Source: Pleurodeles waltl (Eukaryota; Chordata; Amphibia; Caudata; Salamandridae). From it: DNA of 64,000 bases. A program made the translations under genes and the position numbers. Every line of letters starts with the position of its first letter. The stretch's first letter is position 1. The notes beneath the pieces are model-generated. The model saw only the letters and a program-made list of their open reading frames with translations, was not told where the DNA came from and searched no databases. This document shows, one piece after another, positions 22,002 through 33,858 of this stretch. Location: NCBI RefSeq assembly GCF_031143425.1, contig NC_090441.1, positions 225,180,928 through 225,244,927 on the forward strand. The letters run 5' to 3'.

Positions 22002-23659
22002 GTCATTAATCTTTCACCCCATATTATTTTACAAGTTTCTCATTGGTCCTCATGTGCGATGTCTTCAGAGGTAGCACGTCCGGTATGATTTAATCTTTCT
22101 GTAATTCTTTGCACATCTTTTGGTCAGTAGCCCCATTGTCTTCACCGGTTTGAATGACCTTGTACAATACATTAATCTACACTGTTGCATTGTGTCTTAA
22201 TAATTCTTACAAGCAATGAAGAATTCATAGGAACGGATCTAGTATGATTACATTTCAGCTTCTAATTTGAAGAAAAGAAGAGGTCATGTCCTTTTGCGAG
22301 TCAGCACACTGCAATATAGGAAAAATATGTTTAATATGAGAGCCAAGCAGCTAAGCTTCGGCTCATGCTAACTTAAGGCCTACAAAGATTTCAGCACAAA
22401 TTCAATAACGCAATTATTAATAATTAGTATAAAACTTATTCAGTATAACATTTATAATCATTTTAGTCATCATTATTAGTCAACGTATACATTGGCAGCC
22501 GCTCCCCGTGGTCACATTTCAGGTGCACGTTTTAACAAGATTCACTTCATTTGTTTCTATACATCATTATCACACATTAATTCATAAACATTGCATGTTA
22601 ACATAGATTACATAAGCTACGCTCTCTCAACTATGTTAGTGACATTAACATTTTGAACTCAAAAAACACATGAATTCACCAGTTATAGTTAGCACAGCCC
22701 GCACAATGCACTGCTTGTGACCTCACATATTACATCACTCATAACATGTTCTATGACATAATTTATTACATTACTGATGACATTGTGGCCTAGTTCACAT
22801 TCACAATCACCCACAGCTGTATGGGAAACCCTCACCACACACAGTAGTGTTGAATATGTATACAAAGGGCCAGCAAAACCAAGTTCCTCAAAATACTCAA
22901 CGTCTATTTAAAAATGATTGCCCTTCTACGGCACCTTTCATCTGGATCCACCCCCTCACAGTCACTGAACCTACACTGAGAAAAGCAGTGAAGAAACGTA
23001 GGTGCTGTAAACAGTGTTTATTCTCTGTACCATACTGCTTGCAGATAGTGAAATTCATCAGAATCACCCCACAGAGTATTAAAACGTATCTACTAAGAAC
23101 AGTGTACACTATATGCAACACTTGTCAAAAAAGACACTATCCACTCAAACTCACAAAGGCTTTGAAGGTTGTGAAGGTGATACTGTCTGCGGCTTTCTTA
23201 CTGTGGTGAAAACCCTGCAGATAGCCTGTCTTCTGAAGCAAAAGAAGCACACATACATAGGTTAGTACTTGGTGCACAACGTATCCTATGTTCTGTAGGA
23301 ACTGACATGCTGAGATGATTCTCTAATAACTCAAAGATGCTTGCAGGGGTTAGTATCTACTATGTAGAATCTTTGCTTTGTTGGAAACATTTTCTGATGA
23401 ACTAAAATATGTGTGTGGAATATACTGGACACAAGTCGTCAACTGTTATCTGCGCAGAGTTCTTCTTCAATACAACGATTTATAAAGAATTCAATACCTC
23501 TACTCACCTATAATGCATTGGGAGCACATGCGTTTTATAAATATTTGCAACCATTAGCTGGGCACAGGCAGTACAATATTAGGCAGACAAGTAATATTGT
23601 ATTTACCCGCCACTATGTATATAGTTTATTTTGTTTTACCAATAACTCTGATGCTGTTT
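22002..23659. other. Unassigned sequence with one dispersed repeat
   Basis: Positions ~22,715-22,795 (CCTCACATATTACATCACTC and following ATGACAT repeats) match ~32,218-32,300, a dispersed repeat. The ORF at 22,847-23,209 (120 codons) has no recognised motif. Nothing else supportable. Confidence 0.3.
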
Positions 23660-23689
23660 GACAAATCTTCACAAACTTTTCAAAACTAG

Positions 23690-24062
23690 TTTGACAGTCA
23701 GTTTAGATACTGTGTTGGAAGTTTTGGGGTGATTTGTCAAGCAAGCTGAGAAAAAGGGGATCTCAGAATACATTTTCTCCATGCATTTTCTGATAGGGTT
23801 TTTAGACACGACTAAAGCCCGAACAGTTGAACGGAATTACACCAAATGTGGCAGGAAGCTAGATCTTGGTGTGCAGATCATGCTTTTTTTAAAATTTGGT
23901 GTAAATCCATTCAGCAGTTTTGGAGTTATTGAAGGGAAAATAAATATAGATATCTGGGCGGTGGCTAAGCACAGATCTCATGGTAAGATCTGATTGGCTG
24001 GCAGCACTTCAACCAGGAAGTACTGGCAGTCATCTTGGTACCAATATACATGACAGCACCCA
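23690..24062 (+). repeat. Dispersed repeat family, copy 1
   Basis: Shares a long diverged match with 32,700-33,080. Common pieces are GAAGTTTTGGGGTGAT(C/T)TGTCAAG, AATTACACCAAAT(G/T)TGGCA, GAAGCTAGATCTTGGTG and TTGGTGTAAATC. No coding potential or termini seen; class unknown. Confidence 0.6.
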
Positions 24063-24271
24063 TTGAAATGCATTGTAGCGAATGGCAGGTTTTGAGGGTC
24101 ACAAAAAGGAGAACATATAAATGGTGATAACAGATTTCAGTTACATTATAAATCATGTATTGAAGATAACATACCAGCATACCTCACCAGAAGGTTGGGG
24201 TGGTTTATGTGAGAATATATCAGTTACATTCCACTAGGACACATTCATTTTGGGTTTAGGTGTGGAAATTA

Positions 24272-24412
24272 AGGGCCTGATTTAGAACTTGGTGGATCCT
24301 GTCTGCCTTATTACAACCTTCATAGGAAATGATGGGATTATAATATGGCGGGTGAGATATCCGTCATGTTTGTGACAGAGTATTCCACCCACTAAGTTTT
24401 AAATCAGGACCT
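24272..24412. mobile_element. Small TIR element (MITE), ~141 bp
   Basis: AGGGCCTGATTTA at the left and TAAATCAGGACCT at the right are imperfect inverted repeats, and the inner sequence is partly complementary as well. Related to the element at 30,492. Confidence 0.5.
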
Positions 24413-24780
24413 CAAGTGATTTGCCCAGTATCACAAGACATTGAGCTCACGCTGTAACTCAAAGCTGGTTCCCCAGTTGCAAAGTCTGAAGCTCCGGCCG
24501 TAGTGCCACATCCACCCCCCTAAGTGTAACTAATAATCAAGTGATCAACTGGCTAAAAAGACATAAAGGTAGCAAATAATTTTAAAGTGCTTGTGGCTAT
24601 TTGAGAACGCAGAGTGCATCTCCTCATTTTAGTTTTTTAGAGCACTAACTATAATTTCTATGGAAATGCATTAGGTGATACTATTTTCATTACATCAAGA
24701 GGACGTCAGGCGTGCAACACGTTTGTAAGAAATATAGAATATTAGCAATTTAGTTGTTCATTATAACACTGTGAATAGGC
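24413..24780. other. Unassigned sequence
   Basis: No ORF or repeat termini recognised. Confidence 0.3.
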
Positions 24781-24782
24781 AG

Positions 24783-25515
24783 ATGGCGGGGCACAGACTC
24801 GGATAATTGAGGGCAGGGATGACGGTGAAGAGGCAACAAGTTGACAACTCTGGGCAGGTGGGAGGCGCAGTGGCAGCACGATGGACCATGGAGGGCAGGG
24901 TAAAGAGGGGCAGGAGCAACACACCAACCATGCAGGACAGTCAACAGAGGCTGTGGCAATATAAGAGACAATTGAGGGCAGAAGGAAGAGGCAGTGGCTG
25001 TACAACCATACATGCCAACAGACCCAGTTCAGGTAGGAGACTCCTGATGTTTTTATGTTCAAAAAGGCGTTATTTTATATGTCTCCTGTCTAAAATATCA
25101 TCTTTTTCAATGTGAGTCAATGGGGAAAAACAATTCCCTGTTTTTTCTTTAAAATCGTCCTCTTGCCAAATTCAAAATGATGGCAAGAGGGGTACATTGG
25201 ATCACAGAGGACAGGAGGAATGGGGTGGGGATATGGAGTCAAATAACAGAGGGCAGGAGGGAGATGGACAGGGGCACCAAACTGCATTTATAGGGCAAGC
25301 ATCAGGGGGTGCAATACAATACACTAGACAGGGCAAGTGGGATAACAGCGCAGCACACCAGACCATGGAAAGCAATAGGGAGGGAACAGGGTCGTGCACA
25401 TGGACAACAGAGAGCAGAGGGGCAAGAGGAAGAGGCAACAAGCTGGACATACCCAGCATATGGGACCATTAAGGGTAGGAGGGGGTCGGCAGGGGGTCGG
25501 CAGGGACAGGGCAAA
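24783..25515 (+). repeat. Degenerate G-rich minisatellite-like tract
   Basis: Pieces such as GAGGGCAGG, CAGCAC(G/A), ACCATGGA and GGGCAGGAGG recur between 24,800-25,000 and 25,190-25,510 at irregular spacing, giving long stop-poor frames on both strands. GGGGTCGGCA is directly doubled at about 25,483-25,502. The overlapping ORFs are not convincing genes. Confidence 0.45.
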
Positions 25516-25609
25516 GGACCAGACAAGGCCGTGGGCCACTTTTCTGCATCAAGAAACGCTTCTAGAAGTAAGTGTAAAAGTGTTACATTGTGGGTGTCTT
25601 GAACTCTTG

Positions 25610-25992
25610 ACTTTGTCCGGGTCCAACACAACCATTTTTAACCCTTTGACTGCTATGCTAGTTTTACTTTTAATCTTTTAAAATTCTTATCTCCAGGTAC
25701 GTAGATTGGATATTTGTTATTTTGGTGTAATTTGAAGATACAAATATTTCATATTTTTATAAATTGATGTTTACGTTTTATTGTGTGTTGTATCAAATTA
25801 TTCACTGTTTTGACAATATTAAATGCTTTACATTCCTCTCTCTTAAGTTAAGCCTGACTGCTTGTCAACCAAGCTACCAAGGGTTGAGGAAGGATTAACT
25901 TATTGGCACTTGACTGGACCTTATTTGTGATTGTGGTGTTATGACGAGCTGTAGGTACCTACCGCCACCTACTAATAAACCACTTTCTAACA
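25610..25992 (+). repeat. 3' end fragment of a gypsy-type LTR
   Basis: The last ~150 bases (TTAAGTTAAGCCTGACTGCT, AAGCTACCAAGGGTT, ending CTTTCTAACA) match the end of the solo LTR at 27,792-29,978, which ends GCTTCTAACA. The upstream AT-rich part is similar in style. The 5' part is missing. Confidence 0.6.
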
Positions 25993-26880
25993 CATAAACA
26001 CTCACAGACTAAAAAAACTACAACACCACCAACTCACAGACCCTCACAGCCACTCACAAACCCACTCAACACCCAATCATACAATCACACACCCACTCAC
26101 AGAACTAGAAATCTACTACTACACCCACTCACAGACCCACACAGCCATTCACATACCCACTCATACACTCATTCACAAACCCACTCACACACCCACAAAA
26201 CCGCTACCACACCCAGTGACAGACCATAAACCACTACCACAATCACTCACACACACACACAACCACTCACACACCCACTCATGTACAGCCACAAAACCAC
26301 TATCAACCACTTAAAAGCCCACACAGCCACTCTCATACCAACTCACAATCCCATTCACACACTCACACCCACCCACAGACCTATAAACCACTTCCACACA
26401 TATTCACCCACATCCACAGAACCACTCACAAACCCACTCACACATCCACACAGTCACTCACACAGCCCCTCACAAACCCATTAACAGACCCTAAAAGCTA
26501 CTGCCACACCTACTGACAAACCCACATTGCCACTCACATACCTACTCACACACTCATTCATACACTCACGCACCAACTCACAGGCCCACAATACCACTAC
26601 TACATCCACTCAAAGACCCACACAGCCACTCACACACCCACTGACACACCCATTCAACACTCACAAACACACTCATACACTCATTCACATACTCACACAC
26701 CCACACAGTGACCCACAAAACCACTACCCCATCCCCTCACAGATCCATACAGTCACTCACACACACACACGCCCACAGACTCATACAGTAACTGATACAC
26801 CCACTCAAAGACCCAAACAATCACTCAAAAAGTCATGCACACACCAATACAACCAATTACACACCAACTTACATACTCAT
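25993..26880 (+). repeat. Degenerate (CACTCACA)-type tandem array
   Basis: Nearly 900 bp made of variants of CACTCACA, CACCCACA and CAGACCCA with irregular 10-16-bp periodicity. It creates long Thr/His/Pro-rich frames that are not genes. Confidence 0.8.
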
Positions 26881-27089
26881 TCATCAAAATCAGATCCACA
26901 GGTCCATTGCAGGTCTTCCCACAATATAAGAAGCAGACCCATTTTTTGGCCAGGGACCCGTGACAGGCCCAATGATCTAAGTGAGAGATTAGAAAAAGGA
27001 TTTGAAATCAAAAGGAACCAGTGTTTGGGAAAAGGGTTGCGTCCGAAAAGAGCCTTTGTGCTTATGATGTGAAGATGATAATTACACAT

Positions 27090-27470
27090 TGAACAGGATG
27101 CAGTCTTTCAAACTGTTGAGGAAGACCTTGTTGCCTTCCTTTCAGAAGTGGACTATGTCTTTTCAATGTGTTCCTTCCAATTTTGAGCATACGTTATTAA
27201 GGTATATAGAGCCCAAACAGCTTTAATGACACGCTTCCTGTATTTCTCTTTCTGTTGTCAACAATTGGTTGACTTCTGCCATTTCTATCTTTGGCAAAAT
27301 TTAGGGAGCTCCAAGCAGTATGTGGGAAAAGTGACATTAATTTATCAAAGGTATATTTCGTTAGGATTTTCAGTCCATCCCTTGTAATTGTGCCCAGGTC
27401 ATTGCCACCATAGTGCACAATCATGAGGTCTGGATGTTTGTAATCCCCAATTCCATTAACCAAATAGCAA
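27090..27470 (-). pseudogene. SGNH-hydrolase-like fragment, probably from a Ngaro/DIRS-type retroelement
   Basis: The minus-strand ORF at 27,463-27,200 starts close to PDLMIVHYGGNDLG, the block III-type motif (GGND) of SGNH/GDSL hydrolases. About 100 codons downstream, in other frames, an EGTH-like block and a GNKVFLNSL stretch resemble the C-terminal block of SGNH proteins carried by Ngaro-type tyrosine-recombinase retroelements. Frame changes and stops make it inactive. CR1-type LINE ORF1 esterases also have SGNH folds, but the short GGNDLG style and the C-terminal end favour Ngaro. No recombinase or RT of such an element was found nearby. Confidence 0.5.
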
Positions 27471-27791
27471 TTGATGCCACTTTAACCCTCCCTGGCCAAC
27501 CCAAGTAATATCAACATTAGGTAAACCTACATGTCTGTCAATCCCAATCTTTTTAGCACTTTCTGACAGCATATTGTTGAATGGTTTTAAGGGCTTTTGT
27601 GCAGATCCGCGGACCTACTGCGGCCCCCTGCGGGAGGGGAGTCGTGCTGATCCCTGCGGTTGATCTCCAAAAAACCCTACTGAATTGAGCTTCTTTGCAG
27701 GAAACATTGAAAGGTTTAAAACATAGTGACCATTTAGAAGTGATATAACAAAAATAAATATGAAAGGAAGTCTGTGATTTGCTTAGTACAG
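27471..27791. other. Unassigned sequence before the solo LTR
   Basis: A GC-rich patch at 27,605-27,665 contains CTGCGGCCCCCTGCGGGAGG. No gene seen. Confidence 0.3.
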
Positions 27792-29978
27792 TGTTGGAAA
27801 TGGCCTTTCTGCAGGGTCACCCAAAAACTTTTTGCCTTCCTCCTTCTCTTTTTCTGACCTCATTTTTGCTGGCTTTAGGTCTCTGTGCACTTTACCACTG
27901 CTAATCAGTGCTAAAGTGCATGTGCTCCCTCCTTAAAAAATGGTGACATTGGCTCATACCCAATTGGCTTATTTAATTTACTTGTAAGTCCCCAGTCAAG
28001 TGCACTACATGTGCCCAGGGTCTGTAGATTAAATGCTACTAAAGGGCTGCAGCACTGGTTTTGCCACCCCATAAGTAGCCCCCTATCCATGTCTCAGGCC
28101 TGCCTCTGCAGTGCCTATATGTGCAGTTTCACTGCCACTTCGACTTGGCATTTAAAAGTACTTGCCAAGCATTAAACACCGCTTTGTCTACATATAAGTC
28201 ACCCCTAAGGTAGGCCCTCGGTAGGCCATGGGGCAGGGTGCTATTTAGGTAAAAGGCAGGGCATGAACATGTGTGTTCTATATTTCCTGGTAGTTTAAAA
28301 CTCCTAAATTTGTTTTTGCACTGCTGTGAGGCCTGCTCCTTTCATAGGATAGCAATGGGACTACCCTCATATACTGTTTGAGTGGTAGATCCTGATCTGA
28401 AAGGAGTAGCCAGGTCATATTTAGTGTGGCCTGAATGGTGATACAAAATCCTGCTTAATGGTGGATTTATATTACTATTTTGGAAATGCTACTTTTAGAA
28501 AGTGAGCATTTCTCTACACTTAAATCGTTCTGTACCTTCCAATCCACGTCTGACTAGGTTTAGTTGACAGCTCCCTTGTGAATTCACTCAGACAACCCCA
28601 AACACAAGATTCTCAGTCACACTTGCACACATCTGCATAATGAATGGGTCTTCCTGGGCTGGGAGGGTGGAGGGCCTGACACTTACATGTCAAAGGACAG
28701 TAGCCTGCCCTCACACAAAGGACTGCCACACCCCCTACTGGGACCCTGGCAGACAGGATAGAACTGAAAGGGGACCTTGTGCACTTCTAAGCCACTCTTT
28801 GAAGTCTCCCCCACTTCAAAGGCACATTTTGGAACTTAAGCAGAGTCTCTGACCCTACCAACTAAGACACTTCTTGAGAAGACACTCTTGTCACAGACAC
28901 TTCCTGGAGAAGAACCTGGACTAGAACCTGCAACCTGCCAAGAAGAACTGCCTGGCTGCCCAGAGGACTCACCTGACTGCTTTCTGAGAAGGACTGCTGC
29001 CTTGCTGTTGCCCTGCTGCATTGCTGCTCTCTGGCTGTGCTGAGAAGTGCTCTCCAAAGGCTTGGATAGAGCTTGTTTCCTGTTCCCTGAAGTCTCAGGA
29101 CCAAAAAGACTTCATTGCTGCAAGAAGAACTCCCTGTGCGGCAGAACTCGACGCACAGCCTGCATCGCGGTGAAAGATTCACTGCACGCCGAACCGGACC
29201 GACTTCGCAAGGAGAACATCGACGCAGCGCCAGCGTAGGGACTGGAAATTCGACGGACAGCCCACTGGATTGACGCGAAGCCGAGCCGGAACGATGCAGC
29301 CTAACTTCCTGAGAGGAATCGACGCAGCGCCTGAAGTATGGTAGAAATTTCCACGCAACACCTACCGGATCCACGCAGCCCCTGTGACTGCAAGCACCGG
29401 AGTTCAACGCATCATCCCCGGGGTGTCCGAAAACCCCGCAACATGAAGAGGATCCAAGTCCACGTGCTGGTAAACAACGCAAAGCCTTTCCTGTGTGGAA
29501 AATAAACAATGCATTGCTGTGTGCAGCCCAAGAAATCAACGCACACCTCCCTGTTTTCCACGCATCTCCTCCCCTGCGGTTCCTTGCAAAGATGTTGCAT
29601 GCAACCAGGTAATTTGTGCTTGCAAGAGACATTTGTTGCTTTTAAGAGACTTAAGACATTTCATTTCATTTTTCAGTGATATTTTCAAATATACTTATTG
29701 CATTTTAATCGTTTTGACCTGCATTTATCCAGATACATAATATATATTTTTCTAAGCACTGTGTAGTGTATTTTTGTGGTGTTCTACTGTGTTATTGCAT
29801 GATTTATTGCACAAATACTTTACTCATTGCCTTCTAAGTTAAGCCTGACTGCTCAATGCCAAGCTACCAGAGGGTGGGCACAGAATAATTTGGATTGTGT
29901 GTGACTTACCCTGACTAGAGTGAGGGTCCTTGCTTGGACAGGGGGTAACCTGACTGCCAACCAAAGACGCTTCTAACA
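27792..29978 (+). mobile_element. Solo LTR of a gypsy-type retrotransposon, TSD TACAG
   Basis: Begins TGTTGGAAATGGCC and ends GACGCTTCTAACA, 2,187 bp, with the 5-bp duplication TACAG at 27,787-27,791 and 29,979-29,983. The perfect duplication and absence of internal sequence show LTR-LTR recombination after insertion. Its terminal part matches fragments at about 6,860-6,985 and 25,836-25,992. A minus-strand ORF of 256 codons (28,862-29,632) lies in its CpG-bearing centre; it has no recognisable domain and is treated as composition-driven. Confidence 0.85.
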
Positions 29979-29983
29979 TACAG

Positions 29984-30330
29984 GAATATGAGTGAGAGCA
30001 CAGTATGAGATTTGCAGTGGAAAACAGATATTAGCATATAATAAAATACAAGTTGGACAACAGAAATTATTATTTACAAGTATGTGAATTGGGCTGTGTT
30101 ACAAAAAAGTATATAAAAAAAAATATAAGTGTATATAAGCTGAAAGAAAATGTGTAGCTTCTAGACACTACAGTAAAAGGCAAAAGTGAAGTGAGGTTAG
30201 ATGAGAATATATTTTAAAAAAATAGTAAGCAGCAAAGGAGTTCTTTTGTTGAGCCTGCATGAATAAATGAGTTTCAAATTAGATGTGGTGCTTGCTTATA
30301 ATATGTAATTTAATAGTATGTAACTTGCAC
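29984..30330. other. Unassigned AT-rich sequence
   Basis: No ORF or repeat end seen. Confidence 0.3.
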
Positions 30331-31095
30331 CCACTCATGCAGTCAGGCAGGCACTTACACACCCAGTTACACTCATTAAAAAGCACTTATGTACCCAACA
30401 GTCGAATAGACAGGTAGCCGCTGACATACTCGGTCACACACCCATAAAACCATTCACACACCCATTTACCACCTATACATCCACTTACACAGGGCCTGAT
30501 TTAGATATTGGCGAATGGGATTCTGTCACGATTGTGATGGAGTAACCTGCCCAACAATCTCGAAATCAGGCCCTAAGCCCTTCACATGCACCCATGTAAG
30601 TACTGTTACACCCACTCACATACCTATACAGCCATTCATGTACCTAGCACTCAGTTACACATGCATGTACACAGCCATATACCCAGTTATACATCCGCTC
30701 ACCCATACAGCCATTCACATACCTATTTATAAAACTATACAGACACTCACACAGCCAGTCAGACAGCAACAGAGGCACTTACATATCTACTCACACACCC
30801 ACACAGAACGTATCGATCCACCACTAACAGAGCCACTTGCACACAGTTATACACTGAAACAACCACTGAAACAGCCAGTCCATACACACACTTACATACC
30901 CATTTCTACACTCAAACAACCACTAACAAAACCATTCAAACATCCACACTGCTACTTAGGTATCTTGTGACACATCTGTAAAGGCACTAATACACTCAGT
31001 CACATATCCACTCAACTATTCACACACCCAGTCAGCCACTCGTAAACCCATGTATACGCTCACACTCAGAGGCTTACACAGCCTGCTACACACCG
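30331..31095 (+). repeat. Second degenerate (CACTCACA)-type array
   Basis: Same style as 25,993-26,880 (CACCCACTCA, CACACAGCCA, CACTTACA variants), more diverged. It contains the small TIR element at 30,492-30,573. Confidence 0.7.
30492..30573. mobile_element. Short TIR element (82 bp) inside the array
   Basis: AGGGCCTGATTT and AAATCAGGCCCT are perfect 12-bp inverted repeats bounding 82 bp. The element interrupts the CACTCACA-type array and is therefore younger than it. It is related to 24,272-24,412. Confidence 0.65.
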
Positions 31096-32140
31096 ACATA
31101 ACCACTTATGAAGCTACTAACTTGCTTTTTGTAGGTAATGTCATAGTATGTGATGTAAAGTTAAGTGTATTCTGCATTTGCTTTTCAGATATCTATCTGT
31201 GTTTAAAGAGGAAGGGAAGATGGAGCATTGAGGTAAAAAATGAATAATTATGCTTGTTGAAAGCATCCATAAACTGGGCAACAGGTGACATTTTTAGTGC
31301 AACTGGCATTTGGCATTTGCTACAATGAGTGACCACGTTTTAGTGAAAGGTGGGGATGCTAACCATCTGTCCAAGAGGTAAAGGTTCCACGCGTGTTCCA
31401 GCTGCTGCTGATGATTCCCCCTCATCATCTTGTGATCTGTCTTTCTACGTATAGGTTTCAGGTGTTTCCAAATAAAGGATGTGCCATGTGAATACTTCTT
31501 CATCATATCTCTTGATTGTTTTTTTTGCTGCATATGTTGCATAGGGCCAGTTTTAGGAACAACTGTTTTTTCTCTTGAAGGGGTGGAGAAATATTTTCAA
31601 ATGTTGGAGGAATTCTTTTGAGGTGAGAAATCTTCTTTTCCTTTGTCCTGCTCCTCCCCATCTGTTCTATCTTCAGCAAAAGACATCTTAACTTTGAAAC
31701 TCTCTTCTTTTGAAGAAAAGTCAGAAAAACAATGGATCCATGGCTGTGAGAAAAACAATGGATCCATGGCTGTGAGTCTGTATCCAAAGAGATGTGAAAC
31801 CCAAATAATTGATTTAGGGTGTGAGTTGCAATGTACATGAGTGGAGGCAGTGTATCCTAAGTTGAGGTTTAGGTGTGTTCCTGGAATTGTGGCAGATTTG
31901 TAGGGGCAGTGCAGCGGATCGACGGATTCACAAATTGAATACAAAAAAGAGAAAGACTTGCTGTATTGCCTTTATAGAAAGTTTACAGAAGTTGCCTTTC
32001 ATTGATTTGTTAATTGTTACTTTTAAAATGTCTAATAATAACCAGTTTGTTAATAACATGTATTTTTTAAATTGTGAAATTTTTTATTACTAAACTTGAA
32101 AGTATGGATGAAATTGTAGCACAATTTATATTAAGGAAAC
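31096..32140. other. Unassigned sequence with stop-poor minus-strand frames
   Basis: Minus-strand ORFs at 31,294-31,542 (82 codons), 31,503-31,838 and 31,597-31,944 (111 and 115 codons) overlap in three frames and are Lys/Ser/Gln-rich without a recognised domain. A 26-bp unit holding AACAATGGATCCATGGCTG is directly duplicated at about 31,725-31,776. Possibly an old retroelement gag, but not supportable. Confidence 0.3.
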
Positions 32141-32217
32141 TGGTGAAATTCACTAAAAAAACGAAGGTTACAGGAACGGTATAGTTAGGAAATAGTCCCG
32201 GTAATGCTGTACTTATT

Positions 32218-32300
32218 ACCTCACATATTACATCAGTCATGACATGGTCTGTGACATCACTCATGACATCTCAAATTATATCACTGATGACATCATCCAT
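32218..32300 (+). repeat. Dispersed ATGACAT-rich repeat, copy 2
   Basis: CCTCACATATTACATCA(G/C)TC followed by ATGACAT-type units matches ~22,715-22,795. Confidence 0.45.
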
Positions 32301-32690
32301 CAACGTAAATTTTAATATATTTTATAAAATACCATTAAATGTTTTTAAAAATAATGAAAGATGACAGACAAACTGCACAGGGATCACTGTACGCTTAACA
32401 ACAACTACTAAGTATGGTGCATTGTATTAAGATTGTGAAATTATTATCAACCAGGGTGCCTTCTTCCTGATCACTTTATTTGCTAGAATTGATTGAAAGA
32501 CATATACAAAGAGTGCTCCATTATCAATTTTATGACAAAAGTTTAGCTGCAGTCACTGGTTTCGTGGCAACAGATATAATGATAATGTAGGAGCTCTACT
32601 TTCTCATATAACTATGCTTTGAGTCTGGTTAAGTGTGGCCTTTATACCACAGTTGCCTTTCTTTCTCTGTATATGAGTACCAAAAATAAG
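32301..32690. other. Unassigned sequence
   Basis: No ORF or repeat end seen. Confidence 0.3.
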
Positions 32691-32699
32691 TTCACCCAC

Positions 32700-33080
32700 C
32701 TCATCCCCTTCCTGGAAAGTTTTGGAGTGATCTGTCAAGTGAGTGGCAGAGAAAAAATGGGGGGCTCAAAATGCAAAATGCAAAATGTCCATGCAAGACT
32801 TCTTTAACACAGGTTTTAGCAAAAACTGCTGAACTAAATTACACCAAATTTGGCAAGAAGCTAGATCTTGGTGCACAGACTGCGCTTATTGTTTTGGTGT
32901 AAATCTGTTCAGTAGTTGCTGAGAAATTAAGGTTAAAAAATAATGGTAAAGTTGGGCTCACAAGAGTCCTGGGAGCTGCCTGGGAGAGGGCAAATTCAAA
33001 CATTGAGCCCTGTGATTGGTTAAGAGGCTCATTTTCTTCAGCGAGCTTTCACGTTCTCTCAGCGGCTCCCGCGAGTCCCC
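32700..33080 (+). repeat. Dispersed repeat family, copy 2
   Basis: Counterpart of 23,690-24,062: GGAAAGTTTTGGAGTGATCT, AATTACACCAAATTTGGCA, AAGCTAGATCTTGGTG and TTGGTGTAAATCTGTTCAG are shared in the same order and orientation. Confidence 0.6.
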
Positions 33081-33612
33081 ACGAGAGCGAGCGCTCTGGT
33101 TAGCTCACTGTTGGAATGTTGTGGTGTTGTAGAAACAAAGCAAACAACTTAAATAAGGGGGCATCAGAAGGGAATGCTTTACACTTAGATTTAGGCACGA
33201 GGTGTCTAAGGGATAACTACTGTGAAGATTATAAATGTATATTGTTTTTAACTAATTTTTACAATCTCCCAGGACCCCTGTGGAACCGTGAACAGTAAAA
33301 ATGAGTAGAGCCGTTCATAATACATTCTATTAGTAGGAATGGATATTGTGGTGCTAGGTTTTGAGAGATAGTGTATAAGCATATAAGCGACAAGTACTGT
33401 GATGGGTAAATGGTGATTTCTTATTTTTTTTAAATGTTATGATCTCGCAAGACTCTTGCAGGATCATAGAAAGTAGAAAGCAGTAGGTGATCTTTGAATA
33501 TACCGTAGTATGCACACATGCTTCTGTGCAAAGGAATTTATAAGAGTCTACTATTCATGCTCATTGGCTTGGTAAAAGTTGTGAGCAGAGTACAGTCTCT
33601 TCCCATACCAAT
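33081..33612. other. Unassigned sequence
   Basis: Short ORFs only; nothing recognised. Confidence 0.3.
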
Positions 33613-33858
33613 CTATGCATGCCCATTATCAGAGAGAGGGATGGTAGCAGGGAAGACAGTCTCTGAACAGGGCATACAATGTGCATCTGTCATCTGAGGG
33701 AGATGTCTCAGTGGAGAGGCCAGTCTCTCTCCACACAGCCTACTACGTACCGCCATCATCTGAGAGGTCTGACAGGAGGGGCCAGTCCATGAACATACTA
33801 TAATATGCACACCCATCATCTGAGAGAGAGGTCTGAGAGAAAAGGGCAGTCCCTCTCT
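33613..33858 (+). repeat. Minisatellite, four units of ~54-66 bp
   Basis: Units starting near 33,616, 33,680, 33,746 and 33,806 share GC(A/C)...CCCAT(C/T)ATC(T/A)GAGAG..., a GGTCTGAGAG-like middle and a (G/C)CAGTC(T/C)(C/A)T end, each closing with an ATA(C/T)-(A)AT-type segment. Confidence 0.55.

Noticed and set aside
22847..23209. 120-codon plus-strand ORF
   Set aside because: Open frame without recognisable domain, no related copy in the window and an overlapping antisense frame; not enough support to call a gene.
24783..25515. Overlapping ORFs of 85-109 codons on both strands as genes
   Set aside because: They overlap in many frames inside a low-complexity G-rich tract with no domain.
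26527..27072. 181-codon Thr/His/Pro-rich ORF
   Set aside because: It is translation of the CACTCACA-type tandem array.
28862..29632. 256-codon minus-strand ORF
   Set aside because: It sits in the CpG-bearing centre of a solo LTR, has no domain or helix pattern, and has overlapping frames of similar quality. Composition explains it.
25993..31095. CRISPR-like or regulatory arrays
   Set aside because: Repeats are degenerate and irregular with no constant repeat/unique spacer structure, and the window is eukaryotic.
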